Shown here: positions 24,726-37,000 of the stretch, piece after piece
Layout of the letters: each line of letters begins with the position of its first letter
How positions within the stretch are numbered: the first letter of the stretch is position 1
Assembly (NCBI GenBank): GCA_001600615.1
Contig: BCKK01000001.1
Span: 1,093,082 to 1,157,081 of the forward strand
Length of the DNA stretch: 64,000 bases
Source of the DNA: Dioszegia crocea
Lineage: Eukaryota; Basidiomycota; Tremellomycetes; Tremellales; Bulleribasidiaceae
Reading direction: 5' to 3'
Notes under the pieces: model-generated
Databases searched by the model: none
What the model was told of the DNA's origin: nothing
The model's input: only the letters and a program-made list of their open reading frames with translations
Program-made: the position numbers and the translations under genes

Positions 24726-25711
24726 TCACTTGGTGTGGTGAATTCTGAGTTTTCCAGGGATGTGTACGTAGTTGTTGGCTACATTATCAGCAGTTGCTCC
24801 CCAGGATCAATGACACGATGATGCGCCCATCGCCCAGGATCCAGACTGTCAACTCACCATAGTTCTTTGCTGGGATTTTGGGCACATGAGGAGTCTGGAC
24901 CTGGTATTCCCATCCCTGCTTCTCGGCCTGAAGAATCAGCTCGTCTCCTTGAATATAGTATCGCCAGGCGCAGCTCGCTTGACGGTAGAGCCTGTGGACC
25001 TGTCTCTCCCCGGATAGCTAAGGCATTTTCACAATCTCTTGAGAGCTTCCGCCTCTGGCTCGATCCACTGTGTGCCCGCTTCCTCTCTAAAGCAAGCTCC
25101 GCTCCGCGACAGCGGTCAGACCTGTCCCCTCTGATCTGATCTCTCCGACTTGTCCGTCTTGTCATCCTTATCGTCCACACAGCGATTCCTAACCATGATG
25201 ACGATCGGAAGGAAGACTCACAAACGCAATAGCCTCCTCCTTCGTCGGGAACGACATTTGCGTCCCTTGCATGTAATCTCCTGAACTCGCCCATCCCATC
25301 AATGGATTCTCCCATCTTCCTGCACCCTGCATGACGTCCCAGTCAATCAACCATCGCCTCGTCTTGCCCTTGGCGGATTGCATGGTGGTTTTGGTAGGTT
25401 TGTAGATTCGGGCGGTGCGGTGTCGGAGGGAGGCTATATATCAGTCCCGGCTTCAAAGTCTGGCTCTGGCACAAATTAGAGTAAAGCTTACCGGGAGCAT
25501 CAGATACTACATCCGCAGTGATCTGTGTTGGGGTCTCGTGCACTGTCAAAGGTCCAGGAGCAGCATTGGCGACGACGTCCGCCGGGTGGACATGCTTTAT
25601 GGTCGGTCGGGAGTCTCCCGCTGAGCGGAAAGCACTGGAAGATAGCGGTCTCGCAGCAGCGAACGACCGTAATGGCCTAGTAAGTATTGTGGGGCGTGCG
25701 AGGGAGGCCAT
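24726..25711 (-). CDS. NADH:ubiquinone oxidoreductase 18 kDa subunit (NDUFS4-like)
   Basis: Accessory subunit of mitochondrial complex I. MASLARPTILTRPLRSFAAA followed by RPLSSSAFRS is a typical matrix-targeting leader. The conserved ETC-complex region reads ARIYKPTKTTMQSAKGKTRR, WLIDWDVMQGAGRWENPLMG, WASSGDYMQGTQMSFPTKEE, EKQGWEYQV, and ends NNYVHIPGKLRIHHTK. Length about 185 aa fits. One intron, 24938-25221, is 284 nt, five times the local norm. The other introns are short. ATG 25711 is the only start that gives the leader. Confidence 0.92.
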
Positions 25712-26060
25712 GGTGGATATATCAAGGTGTAATGTAGGTCTAATTCGGCTTTGGTGGTTGGGTGCACCATACAGGCACGGAATCAAAACCCCAAAGTGGC
25801 ATTTTTGAACGTGGCGCCAAAGTTACTCTTCGCATACATCGCATCAGTCTGCATCAATGCGCTGCCAGTTGTCCGCTCTTGCTCGCTTTCCTATGATGCG
25901 GAAGAGGCATTATGATCAGCGGATCACTTGCTATACTTGCAGACTCGCTGTGCGGTACTTGTGAAGAGGCATTGGCGCTGGCCAATTGCATTTTCTAATT
26001 ATTAAGTCTATGTCATCTATGGGCTAGCGCGAGCTACTAAGTGCTACAGAGGTTCCTCTC
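25712..26060. promoter_or_regulatory. NDUFS4 promoter and MFS transporter 3' end
   Basis: About 350 bp; no coding content or clear motif. Confidence 0.3.
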
Positions 26061-28104
26061 CTAAACGTGGGGTGCCTTTCCTCCAGCCACAGTGGTGTCA
26101 GCGTCAAACGAGCCGACCCGTGTGCTGGTCCCGTCCGCAGCCGCATCATGTCGCCTCGTCTTCTCTCCGCTCAGGTCACTGGCGTGGGTAGGGGGAAGGG
26201 TGGTGTCGGGCTCGCCGGCGTTGGGGGCGTCGCCGTATGTGCCTGATGCCTCGTTGTCCATGGCACCACCGTGAATGTCGTATCGGTCAGTCATAACTTG
26301 GACTTGGTGGTCGGTGAGCTTGGGCAACTCGGCGGCGATGAGGGTAGGGCGGCGGTGGGTAAGGTGAGCCTGGGCAAAGACGACATCGAGCTATGATAAT
26401 CAGCTACTACTCTGATGGTCTGGGACGCTTGAGAGACTACTCACTTCTTCGAGGGTTCTGCCAGTGGTCTCAGGGTAGAAAATGTAGATGATGGGTAGGA
26501 AAATGAGGTTGGCGCATCCGAAGATCAAGAAGGTGTATGCGCCGATGGATGCAGTCATGGTGGGAAGGACCTGGACGACCAGGAAGTTCGACAACCAGTT
26601 GGTGCAAGTCGAAATCGCGTTCGCCTGTGTTCGGACAGCCATGGAGTTGAGCTCGGCGGGGTAAAGCCAAGGGAGGGGAAGCCAGGTGGCACCGAAGAAG
26701 GAGATGAAGAGGAAGAGACCGAAAGCGCCACCGTAGGCGGCCTGCTGGGAGCCCTCGACGAGGCAGCCGAAGGTGATGAACATGGCAACAGCCTGACCAA
26801 TGGTACCGATGAGGAAGAGCTTTCGGCGACCGACACGCTCGACGAGGAAGAATGAGGAGAGAGCGAAGAGAGCCTGACTATCAGCTATAGATCCTAGTTT
26901 TGGGCCAAAGGTCAACTCACGTAGACGATAGAAAGAACACCACCGAGGATGTATGACAGCCTCTTGGCAAGACCAATCTGCCTCTCGAAGAGGATGGTGG
27001 CGTAGTAGATGACGGCGTTGCACCCACCGAGCTGCTGGAAGAGCTGAGTGGAGGCACCGACCAGGGCACGGCGCAGATGCTGGTTCTTTCCGCCCTTGAG
27101 GATCTCTCCCTTGTTGGCACGGTTGGAAGCCTGGGCAGCGACGGCAGCGGCCATACGGTCACGCTCAAAGATGGCAGTCTCGTCGGAGAGGGCGACACCG
27201 GAGAGAGCGGCGGTGACTCGGAGAGCCTCGTCGTCACGGCCGTGGGCGAGAAGCCAACGGGGAGACTCGGGGAGGACGAGGACGGCGCTAATGAGGATGA
27301 CGGCAAAGACGATTTGGAAGGCAATGGGGAATCGCCAGGATACCGAAGTCTGCATATTGTCAGCTGGAGTCAGAGAGACATAGAAATTTCACTCACGTCA
27401 ACGTAAGACAGACCAAACACCAACCAGTACGCGAGCACGGTACCGACAGCGACGGTACTAGCCTCGATACAGATCAAGAAACCACGGTTGTGGGCCTTGG
27501 AGCTCTCGGCGACCCATGAGGGGATGGTGGCGGTGTTCATACCGTTTCCAACACCGGTGATGATTCGGGAGATGATGAATTGGGCGAAACCACCCTCGTT
27601 TCCGCGTCCACTGCGGTCACCGGGTCCGAAGGCAGTGACGGAGAGGATGGTACCGATGATCATGATGACACCGCCGGTGATCATCATTCTGCGTCGACCC
27701 ATCTTCTCACCGATGAAGAAGGCGAGGAGGGCACCGAAGAAGCAACCAACTTCGTAGACTGAGACGACGGTACCTTGGAGGGTGGCACGGTAGACGTCGT
27801 CGTTACTGGTTTGGTACGTCTGGAAAAGTCAGCACTGTTGTTGACATCGTGAAAATTCTTGACATACCTCGGGGAACTCTCGGTTGAACTGTGCTGAACC
27901 GATGATACCGGACATAAGACCCTGGTCATAACTAGAAGTCAGCTGTATTCCTTGACATATGGCTGAAAGACCAACTCACCCGAACAGACTGAAACCACAT
28001 GTGGCGGTAGCTACAATGGCATAGAGCAGAGCATTGCCATTCAGACCACCGTACTTGACTAGTGCCGAGGAGGGGAGGGGAGCTTTCTCTGATTTAGAGA
28101 ACAT
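26061..28104 (-). CDS. MFS sugar transporter (hexose transporter family)
   Basis: Proton-linked or facilitative sugar uptake at the plasma membrane. Twelve hydrophobic segments with sugar-porter signatures: ATCGFSLFGYDQGLMSGI in TM1, GEKMGRRRMMITGG in the loop, RIITGVGNGMNTATIPSWVA, PESPRWLLAHGRDDEAL, QQLGGCNAVIYYATILF in TM7, ERVGRRKLFLIG, and YPETTGRTLEELD at the end of TM12. The C-tail (about 100 aa) is polar and ends GGKAPHV. Six short introns. A TATATAAG at 28181-28188 (minus strand) lies about 77 bp before ATG 28104. The substrate (glucose, xylose, galactose or other) cannot be set from motifs alone. Confidence 0.93.
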
Positions 28105-28180
28105 GATTACAGGAGAAGGTCGAAGATGGAAGACCAAAAGAAAACAAAGGGGAAGAGGAAGAATCAAAACTTCTCGACCG

Positions 28181-28188
28181 CTTATATA
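28181..28188 (-). promoter_or_regulatory. TATA box of sugar transporter
   Basis: TATATAAG on the minus strand about 77 bp before the start codon. Confidence 0.5.
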
Positions 28189-28607
28189 CGTCCCGAAGGT
28201 AGATCCATATCACTGGCCAGCCCGAGACCCCTCTTTGTCCCGGACTTAAGGCCAAGCCCCCACAAACAACCCCGACAGCTCCACCTCAGCTGACCATTCC
28301 CCTCTGACATACGGAGCCTTTTCCAAAGGCTGGATTTCAGTGGATTGCATTGGCTGTAGGCGACGAAGCAAATTTTACTGGCGCCTCCTCCCGGTAATGA
28401 CGATGACCCTCGTTTGTTTTGATGAACGCGCTAGCGGAGGTGGCGGTCGGGCGGATCATGGGATGCGGGATACCTCAACTGGCCCCTACTACGGCCGACG
28501 TCTTCTCGGGGATGAAAATTTGAACGACCAACATGGTAAGGACGTTATAGGCTCAGTTAGCAGCGGTGGACCGAAAAAGAACTCGATCTCAGGCTTGGCG
28601 GGAGTGA

Positions 28608-28615
28608 TGACGTCA
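28608..28615. promoter_or_regulatory. CRE-like palindrome TGACGTCA
   Basis: Perfect 8-bp ATF/CREB-type site about 500 bp upstream of the sugar transporter ATG. Binding is not shown. Confidence 0.35.
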
Positions 28616-29652
28616 GTGCCGGCGGCAGTTGCGGGTCTGACTGAGACTGACTCGGAACTCCGAAGTCGGTCAAGGCGGCGGTCAGCACGAGGTCGAATTG
28701 CTTCCCGAAGCGGTTCCGAGCGAGTCTTCGCCACGCAAATCCACTTGGCACATCATTCGCATCCGACAGGCTGGAGAGGAATTCAGAACTTCCACCGTCC
28801 GAGTGTCGGTCGCACGACTTCTATAAGCCGTTTGAGAAGACCCGTCTCAATTCTTGATGAGGATTTGTGGTGAGCATATCCGCATCAGCATTCCAAGTCT
28901 TGGTCTCGGCCAGCTCGTCAGGCCATGGCATCAATACAGGTGTCTGCAACATGCAGAAGATGAAATGCGTGCAAATTTTCATGGGTGGCAAACGGCTTAC
29001 GTTGCTCGGAGACATGTGCTCAACCGCCACATCCGCTCTAACCCCGCCGGTCCAGTGCCGCCTTAACTGCTCCCCTCATCTATCAAATTTGCTTCCGCTG
29101 CCCATTGCACTCCACCAAATTTCGACGCGCCATGACTCTCTTCTCTTTACAATCCATTTTTATAATGGGTGCGGCACGCATCAGCTCTACCTTCCCCGGT
29201 TGCTCCTTGTCTATGTCACGTCTCGCATAGCGGGCAGGGCAATCTCGACAAGTTGAGCGTCAGGCCGGTGCCAGAGTCACTATTGGACGTCTCAGTACCC
29301 TTTGTCCCTTTCCTACTCTTTGTTGACCCCTCTTCTTTTCTGGATGTGCAAGTCTGGAGGGAGGAGGACGGGGAAGGGGGCGGGGCGGTGGTCCGTAAAT
29401 ACTATACGGTAACGAATGTATCTCATCCATGTTAAGATCTTGCATTTCTGGTTACAGATTGGGTTGAGTGATGTTCAATCCCGCTACTCCCGCTTGGAAC
29501 TTGCCTGCCTGGCACCTGCTTTCCGTCATGAAGAGTTGCATGTATCTGAATCTAACCAAAGCAGCACATCCACCACTGCTATTATAGCGCTCGGTGTCAC
29601 TCGGCCCAATTAACCAAACCAAGATACCCTCCCTCCCAGTCTCCGCACACGT

Positions 29653-32226
29653 CTACTGCATCCCCTCTGCCATTTGGCTCAATCTCTCCGCATACTCCGG
29701 GTAGTTCCTCAAGAATGCCTGCTGTGATCGACTGGCAAACTCATCTACAAACATCAGCGCCAGTCATGCCTATAGGCGCTGCAGAAAAACTCACAAGTGA
29801 TAGCAAGCACCAACTCCTGCTCTGTCCTGGCCAACTTGGAGCTGCGTTCAAACCAAGGGATCGCCTCGTCGATCCGGCCTTGCTGCAGTGACAGCTGGGC
29901 AAGGGTAGCGACAGCGACGTCACAGTCCGGGTCGATGGCTAGTGCCTCTTTGCACAATGCTTCGGCCTGCGCCGTGTCCTGCTTCCACTGGAAGATGGCC
30001 AGGGATTTGTTGACGAGGGGGAGGACATTTCGGGGATTACTGAAACTTGTCAGCTGATTGAATTATCTCCATAGGTAGTACAACATACCGGTTACGATCC
30101 AGCTCGAGGGACTTATCAAATCGCTCTACAGCCTCCGCAAACTTCTGCTGATCAAGCAATAGCTCTCCGCTGCGACGGGTCAGCCCAAACCCCATTCAAC
30201 ACAAAGCCGACAGACTCACTAGTAATTGCTCGGCTCTCCCCTGTCTGGGAAGTTCTTCAAGATCCGTCTGAACGCAGCCATACTCGGTCCGACCTGACCC
30301 AGCTTGTATTGCGCCACGGCAGCCTGAACGTGTGTGAAGATGAAGTTGCCATCTAGTTCAGTTGACTTGTTGTAGTCGGCAATGGCTTTCTCGAACTCCT
30401 GCATGATAAAGTAGACTAATACATGTCAGCTTGTGTTGACAGAAGGTGAATTTCCTGACGCAAAGCTTACCCTGTCCTCGATGGTAGTAGATATCGGGGT
30501 CGTTGGGATTGTGACGGATAGCAGCCTCGAAATCGCCGAATGCGCTGGCGGCATCGCCTACAGATTGTCAACTGGGCCCAATATCGAGGGGTATGGCAAC
30601 TCACCAAGCTCCATGTGTACGCTCGCAACCTTCACCCAAGCCTGGACAAAGTTAGGTACGAGATCCAAAGCCTTCTCCAAGTCCTCCTTGGCTCCTGGCG
30701 AATCACCAATCAAGAATCTGGTCATCAGCCTCATCCTAATAATCGAAGATCTTTCCAGTGAATTGAGCCTACTTGAACGTGCCGCGCATGTTGTACGCCT
30801 CAGCCTGACCCTGCTTATCACTGATCCCCTGCTCGATCGCCTCATTGACGAACGATACAGCGTGGTTGTAGTCCGCCGCGCCCAACGCGTCGAAAGCGAG
30901 CGAAAGGGTCTGATCACCCTGCGATGGGTTCTCGGGGAGAGCGGGCTTATCATCTGTTGGCTTCAGCTTGGGACACGAATCCTTTTCAGTGAAAGACATA
31001 CGCGGTCTGAACGCTGCAAGATAGCTGGAGATGAAGGTAGGACTGGGCAATTTAGGCTCTCGCGTCTCGAGCATCTCCTTGGCCTTCTTAGTCGCTAGCT
31101 TCTTGAGACATCGCTCGACTGACGCTGAGGCCTGCTCATCCTGGAATCGTTCAATGATAGTGGTAGCGGTAAAGTCTGTGGCGATCAGCATCGATCCCGT
31201 CGTTCCTGTAGCACAATCTGTTCTCACCACGGGCAGCCTCCTCATCTCGACCCAAGTTCTCCAAAGCGGTTGCCCGTCGCTTGAGAGCTTTGACACTGGA
31301 CACCATCAGCTGTGAATCCTCGTAATGACGAGAAAAGACATACTAGGAGTGATCCAATTTCAACGCCTCGTCACAGTCGGCAACACATTTGTCGTACTGG
31401 GCAGGACTGAAGTTTGTGTAGCCTGACACCCACGTTAGCCCTTGCACCGTTTATCATTGCTTCCAGCTGTACATACAAGCAGCTCGGTTCGAGAAGAATA
31501 CCGCGTCCTTCTTTATCGATACTTCGATAGCTTTAGTGTAACTATTCCGAATCAGCCAAATGACAATCATGCTCTGACGGAAAGATTACACTCACCACTC
31601 GACGGCCCGCTTGTACTCTTTCTTGGAGTACAGCTTGTTTCCCCTATCCTTCAATGTGGCGCCGAGAGCATTCCGCTGAGACTCTGACATGCCAGAAAGA
31701 CCGGCTGCATCTGGCACACCTTGGATGGGTCAGATATCGCTTGGACGATTCGGCGCAGAACAGCAGACTCACCCTCAAGGTCATCAGGCACAACCTCCTT
31801 CTTCACTTCCTCTTGGACCGGCTTCTTCTGCTCCGACTGCGGGATTTCCTCCAACAGTGGTCCCTCATCTCCTTCACCAGCCAAGAATCCGTCCTTCAAA
31901 CCCGTACCCTTCTTACCCTTCTTACTCTTCTTCTTCTTCCCGCCCGCTCCCAATTCTCCGGCTTCACTCCCGGAAATTCCAGATCCACTCCCGCCTCTCC
32001 CACCGGTCGATCGGGGTGGTGGTCGGTTGTACAGCAGATAACCTGCTCCGCCGACGACAGCGACTGCCGCGCCCAAAATCAACAAACGCTGGTTCTCTTC
32101 TATCCATTTTTGCGTTCGGGTGATTAGGGTCGAGGGGGGCGCATTCAGGGTCGGTGCGTTGGCGGAGGGAGGGGGAAAAGATGTGAGAGCTGTAGGACCT
32201 CGTTGAGGTAGAGCTGAGGGTGCCAT
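29653..32226 (-). CDS. TOM70: Mitochondrial import receptor TOM70
   Basis: Outer-membrane receptor that takes carrier precursors from Hsp70/Hsp90. The N-terminus has one span ([20 protein letters not shown]) followed by a Gly and Lys-rich linker. Then TPR repeats: [32 protein letters not shown] with [15 protein letters not shown], later [65 protein letters not shown], and [20 protein letters not shown]. It ends SQMAEGMQ. Order, spacing and length (about 600 aa) fit fungal TOM70. Around ten short introns. ATG 32226 places about 45 residues before the span. Confidence 0.92.
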
Positions 32227-32748
32227 ATCTGTGTGTTGCCTGAGGGTTGGGAATAGGCAGGTTATAGATTGATTGAAGTGAGATAGATGGAGATCGAATT
32301 GGGTGTTGCTTGTTCTCTGCCGGCGATGACGCTCGCCCGAACGGAATTTTGGGTGGCAGTCGGACATCGCCGCCGTACCTCCTTGGACCTATGAGACAGA
32401 GGGGGGACTGTGCTAAATGCAGGTTAAAGGCGCCACATCGCATAGCGAGACATGAATGGAATACATATGGTGTGCGGGACATGACAGCCGCTGGAAAACA
32501 TAGGTCTACGCAGAATTAATCCTAAAAGTACAGCGTGAAACGCTACAGCGCAAAACCCGCCCGAAACAACAGGTGGCGCCGAGCAATAAGAAAGGGAAGG
32601 GCTGATGCTGGGAGCATCCAAAGGGAAGGAAGAGGAGCACTGCAGGAGGAGAAGAAATGATAAAGCAGGGAAATGAAGAGTGAAAATCGCCCGCCTGTAC
32701 CCATTCCCCCTTCTCTCTCGTTCTCCTTTCCACCCATTCCTCCTCTCC
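32227..32748. promoter_or_regulatory. TOM70 promoter and 3' flank of the proline-rich orphan
   Basis: About 520 bp between two minus-strand genes; low-complexity pyrimidine/purine tracts only. Confidence 0.3.
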
Positions 32749-35700
32749 TCACAGACCATTCTCCTCGTCAATGTCGTCATCTCCCCACGACAAGTCACCG
32801 GCCCGCTTGTTCCTCTTATACCTTGTGGCCCCGAGGAGCGGCGCCGGATCCTTCGGTCGGCCATATAACGATTGTTCCGGCTCTTCCTCTACCGCCTTTC
32901 CCTCCCCCTTATCCCTTGTCCCCTTCGCCCTTTCTTCTTCTCCTCCCCTTGACATATCGGCCCGAGCACCGCCACCGGCCCCGCTGCACGACGCCTTCGC
33001 AGACCGAAGTCCTGCCCGAGATTTCGCCGGGCTGAGGCTGAGAGAGTTGAGCGAATCGGAATCTTCGTTCCGCGTCGGAGAAGTTCGCGAATCACGGAGA
33101 TCAAGGGACGAGTCTAGCGAGTCAGAATCGATGATGGTAATGGGCTGAGCGCCCGAGCTACCCGCACCGCTCGCTGCGTTCTGGGTCGCCGCATCGATTC
33201 GTTCCTGCTTGACCGTCCGAGATTGGGTAGACCGTTTCCGCTGAGCTGCCGATGCGGCCGACATGCTCAAGTCGGAGTTGTACATGGGGTCAGTGCTGTT
33301 TGTGCGGACAGCAACGAGCCGAGGAGACCGCTTCAAGATACCGCCGCCTGGAAAGCTGGAGGGATCGAGGAGGGAAGTGTCGATGGTGGCCGAGGCGGAA
33401 TCGCCTCCTACGGGTGGCGCGATGGGTGTCTCGGGCGAGCTATCTTCAGAGATCTGGAAAAGGGGTTCTACCTTGGGCGTTGTGGCTGACGCAGATGAGG
33501 TAGGGATCTTGGCTCTGGTCGATTTAGGTTTGGGGGATTTGGGTTTCGGGGTTACCGCGACGGAGGGAAGAGTGGTAGTTGTCCGAGTCCTGGTCCGTTT
33601 CTTACTGGGACCAGGAGTTGAGGATGTCGAGCCGGCATTACTGGCCGAGCGTTTGCCCGGACGCTTGAATGGACCGGTGGGCCGAGATGACGAAGGTTCT
33701 TTCCGAGGTTGATCAAAGATATCGTCGAACCCATCTACATCTTCTGCTTCTTCGTCCATCACCTCGCTGACGTGAAGAGTCCCCGTGCCCAGTGAGGAAC
33801 GGACGGAAAGGGTGAGAGGAATGTCTGATGTGGATTGGACCGCACCGAAGACGTCGGTTGTTTCCTCTTGGAGAACGCCCTTGATGATTTGTGCGGGGAT
33901 TTTGACACGTCGTCCACTAGGGCTAGTGGTTGGGAGGGAAGAGGGGATTTGGGGAGCGGGACGGAGGACCAGAGTAGGATTGGGAGCTGTGACTGATGAG
34001 GTTTCAGCAATATCGACGCTTGCCGGCGGTTCCCCGAAATCGGAAGATGGCTGCGTCAACGCGCCGCTGATGGTGGAAGACCGGCCTCCACGCAAAGCAG
34101 ATACCGGAGTGGGGTAATCGCACACCGTCTGCGACTGGCTATTGCCCACTTCGGTAGGTTGTAGCTGGGAGTAGTCTTCTTCGGCGAGCTGAGGGAGGCA
34201 GCTGCCAGTGTATGAGGGAAGGAGGGGCGGATGCATGTAGTGTGCCGATTGCTGATGGGGGCTAAAGGGGACCGGTGGTGGTGCAGGCTGAGCCGCGAGG
34301 AGTGGGAGGGCAGCCTTCAGCTGAGTGACAATTTCGGCTATGTCTAGCATCGGCTGTGGCTGCTGAGGCTGCAGGCCAGCCAGAAGGGCTTTGATATCTC
34401 GCATATCGGACGATAGGGTGTTGACCGTTTCTGAAAGGTGGTCTACCTTGTTCGAAAGCTCCGGTGGTTCGAGAGGCGGTTGAGGCAGCTCTGGGATTGG
34501 GGATGGAGGTGGTGGCGGAGGGTCAGGAGGAGGAGCCTGATTATGCACTGCAATTCGATCTAGACCTTGGGCAAGAGTAGTGATGGCGTGCAGTACTCGG
34601 TCGTCCGATCCGGAATCACATGTCGGTCGTGTGAGGAGGTTGTGCATCTGGGCACTGAGGTGATTGAAGCCTTCGTGGAATGCTCGGAGATCGATCTGCG
34701 GCTGGGGTGGGGGGACAGGGGCGGGGGNAGCAGGCGGAGGGGTATTTTTCGCAATGGCAGCAACTGCGTCCATGGACTGTTTGTATATGACGATATCCCT
34801 CAGTGTCTCGGGGAGATCTTTGCACTCGTGTAGGAAGGCGCTGATGTGGCTGACGGCGTCGAGCTTTGAGATGAGGTGATCGAGGAGTTTGAAAAGCGGC
34901 TGTAGTGTGAGCTAATGTCTCGCAAGCGTGGAGGGTTGAGCTGGTTGCAAACTTACCTTTTCTTGGTTGCTCTCCTGAGATCGCTGACTTGCCTCAATCT
35001 GCTTGGTCTCCATGATGATACCCCTCATCTTCTCCCCCGCCAACTTTGCCATCTCCTCAGGAAGAGGCTTGACCAGCTTCTCAACCTTCTCATGGAGAGT
35101 CTGGAAGAACTCATGTAGAGCGGGGGAGACTATTAAAGTGAGCTTGGGCACAAACCGCAGTTGTTAGAGATCGTGCAAGCTCACGCTGGGATGTAATTTC
35201 CTCCACTACCTCTTCCCTAGTCGCCAAGGCATTCTGACCCGTCTGCACAGCGTGCACCTGATCTCTGACCTGTTTCTGGTCTTTCCTCAGATCCCCGGTT
35301 ACGTTCAAGATCTGGGATGCCCAATCTGGTCGGATGAGCTAGTTCTCGAAACTCGATAGCGTGTCAACTCACCAGACAGTGCGTCCATGATCTTTTCGCT
35401 GTTCGTCTTTGCACCACCTCCACCTTGCTGCTGCGTAGACGCCATAAAGAGCTCTGCAGCACCCGTTCCTCCTGCCCGTGAAAAGCTCCTTCCTTCCCTC
35501 TCCGATCCACCCATCGAAGATGCAGGTCGTCCCATCACGCTCGCCGATCTCCGACCTGGTATGGCAGGCATGCCTCCATCTAAACCCATTTGCCACACAT
35601 TCATCGGCCGGCGCGATTCTACCCGCGCAGGTCTGGCTTCGGGTCGATACGTGTCAACACGCCTGGGCGGGAACGCCGACGCGCCTTCCTCCTGGGACTG

Positions 35701-36234
35701 GGATTGAGACTGAGACTGGGTCTCTGTACGGGTCTCTGGAATGACTGTCTCCGATTGGTGTTGTTGGCGAGCGGGAGGAGGTATGCTGGAGGGAGGAGAG
35801 AAACCACCGAGGAGGTCGATCTGGGCGGGAGGGCGAGGGGCGCGTCGAGGGATGTTCGACGATTCAGGAACCAGGATGTTGTTTGGTTGGAGGAGGGATG
35901 GGGTTTGTGTCTGTGAGGCCGGGCCGTACATCTGAGAGAAGGATGGCTCATGGTGGATTGGTTGTGCCTCAGGCATGGACGATTGATACGACTCATACTC
36001 CCTACTCTCCTCCTCTTCCGGCTGGGGCGCCTGTACTGCGCTTGGAGGTCTGTAGTGTGATGTTTGTGGCATGCCGAGTTGATGGTATGCCAAAAGTGGG
36101 GGTCGAGCTGGAGAAGGTTGGAACAGACCGGTAGGGGCTCGTTGGGGGGGATTGGGGAAGGAAGGATGGTGGGGATTACGAGGGAGGGCGCTAGGCTCTG
36201 AGCGGCGGATGGGAGGAGGTGGCGGGCGCATCAT
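32749..36234 (-). CDS. Large proline-rich, coiled-coil orphan protein
   Basis: I do not recognise this protein. Four exons join in frame (MMRPPPPPIRRSEPSALPRN start at 36234; introns near 35340-35385, 35130-35185 and 34905-34965) to give about 1,100 aa. The N-terminal third is Pro/Gln/Ser-rich with a QSQSQSQSQ run. The middle is helical, with likely coiled coil in DLRKDQKQVRDQV, HEFFQTLHEKVEKLV and KLLDHLISKLDAV. A second Pro-rich zone (PPPDPPPPPPSP) precedes another short helix (LSETVNTLSSDMRDIKALL). The C-terminal half is Ser/Thr-rich, with acidic SDIP/DSDSLDSS-type patches and several KR-rich, NLS-like clusters (GKRSASNAG, SKKRTRTRT, RYKRNKRAG). It is probably nuclear and disordered. One base is undetermined (N at 34728), in the Pro-rich zone. 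Confidence 0.75.
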
Positions 36235-36466
36235 GTTGTGGTAAGGTTGATCGATAGAGGGTGTGAGGTGTGATGTATGGGGAAGCTTAGGGGAGAAGGA
36301 GAGGAAAGAGGAGGTAAGGAAGGAAGTCAAATCGACGCGACAGGAGGGAGGGGGTATTACCTGAATATATGGTGAGCTCGGGCCGCGTCTTGTTGAGCCT
36401 ATTTTGGGAAGCAAAGTCAGTCAAAGTCAGGCGCGCGTCAGAGCTGAGGATTAGGCTGTGTGTAGG

Positions 36467-36484
36467 GTGTGTGTGTGTGTGTGT
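36467..36484 (+). repeat. (GT)9 microsatellite
   Basis: Nine perfect GT units, preceded by GTGTGTAG. Confidence 0.8.
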
Positions 36485-36824
36485 ATCGTTGAGTGATCTT
36501 CTACTCTACTTCCCTGGATAAGATCCCCATTCCTCACTTCATCGTCCTCAGTGCAGTCATTCGGCACGACCGCGCGAGCGTTCGAGCTTGCTTCCCTCCG
36601 CCCTGTCGGTGACACCCTCATCACTTCATGCCAACAGTAATAGAAACAGGGAGGTGGTCAAGTTCAGATGAGGACTGATGAGGAGTTCTGCCCGCAGGCA
36701 TGAGTGCGTTTCTTCAAAGCTCTGCAAGTTCCCCGGAACCTTCGGCGGCTAATATTTACATAGTCTCCGCCGGTGGAGGCCGGTGGCAGAATCCAGGAAC
36801 CGGCACGTTCTCGGCTTGTCCACA

Positions 36825-36832
36825 TGACGTCA
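36825..36832. promoter_or_regulatory. CRE-like palindrome TGACGTCA
   Basis: Perfect site 168 bp upstream of the dehydrogenase start; function not shown. Confidence 0.35.
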
Positions 36833-36918
36833 AGGGGAGTTTCCTGGAATCATCGACGCTCCATCTGACCTCAGCAAGTCTGCGGCTAAGTTGGATCAGC
36901 CCTAGTTACTCCCAGAGT

Positions 36919-36926
36919 ATATATAC
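36919..36926 (+). promoter_or_regulatory. TATA box of medium-chain dehydrogenase
   Basis: TATATATA about 75-80 bp before ATG 37001. Confidence 0.5.
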
Positions 36927-37000
36927 AGCTGAACAGAGCACGACGCACGCCCCCACCAACACTCATCCATACCTTTATCCCCACCAAAAACATCGCCATC

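Larger units (their letters stand above)
28105..29652. promoter_or_regulatory. Long upstream region of the sugar transporter
   Basis: About 1.55 kb without a supported gene, the second-longest gap in the window. It serves as promoter of the minus-strand transporter and 3' flank of TOM70. It holds a TATA box (28181-28188) and a TGACGTCA palindrome (28608-28615). A plus-strand open frame at 28340-28873 has no recognisable domain and is not called. Confidence 0.45.
36235..37000. promoter_or_regulatory. Divergent promoter, proline-rich orphan / medium-chain dehydrogenase
   Basis: About 765 bp. Contains a GT dinucleotide run, a TGACGTCA site (36825-36832), and a TATATATA (36919-36926) about 80 bp before the dehydrogenase ATG. 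Confidence 0.5.

Noticed and set aside
28340..28873. 177-codon plus-strand open frame upstream of the sugar transporter
   Set aside because: No domain, no plausible intron structure, Arg/Ser/Gly-biased as expected of a chance frame in GC-rich DNA.
31654..32127. Plus-strand frames opposite TOM70
   Set aside because: Antisense to clear TPR and leader coding.
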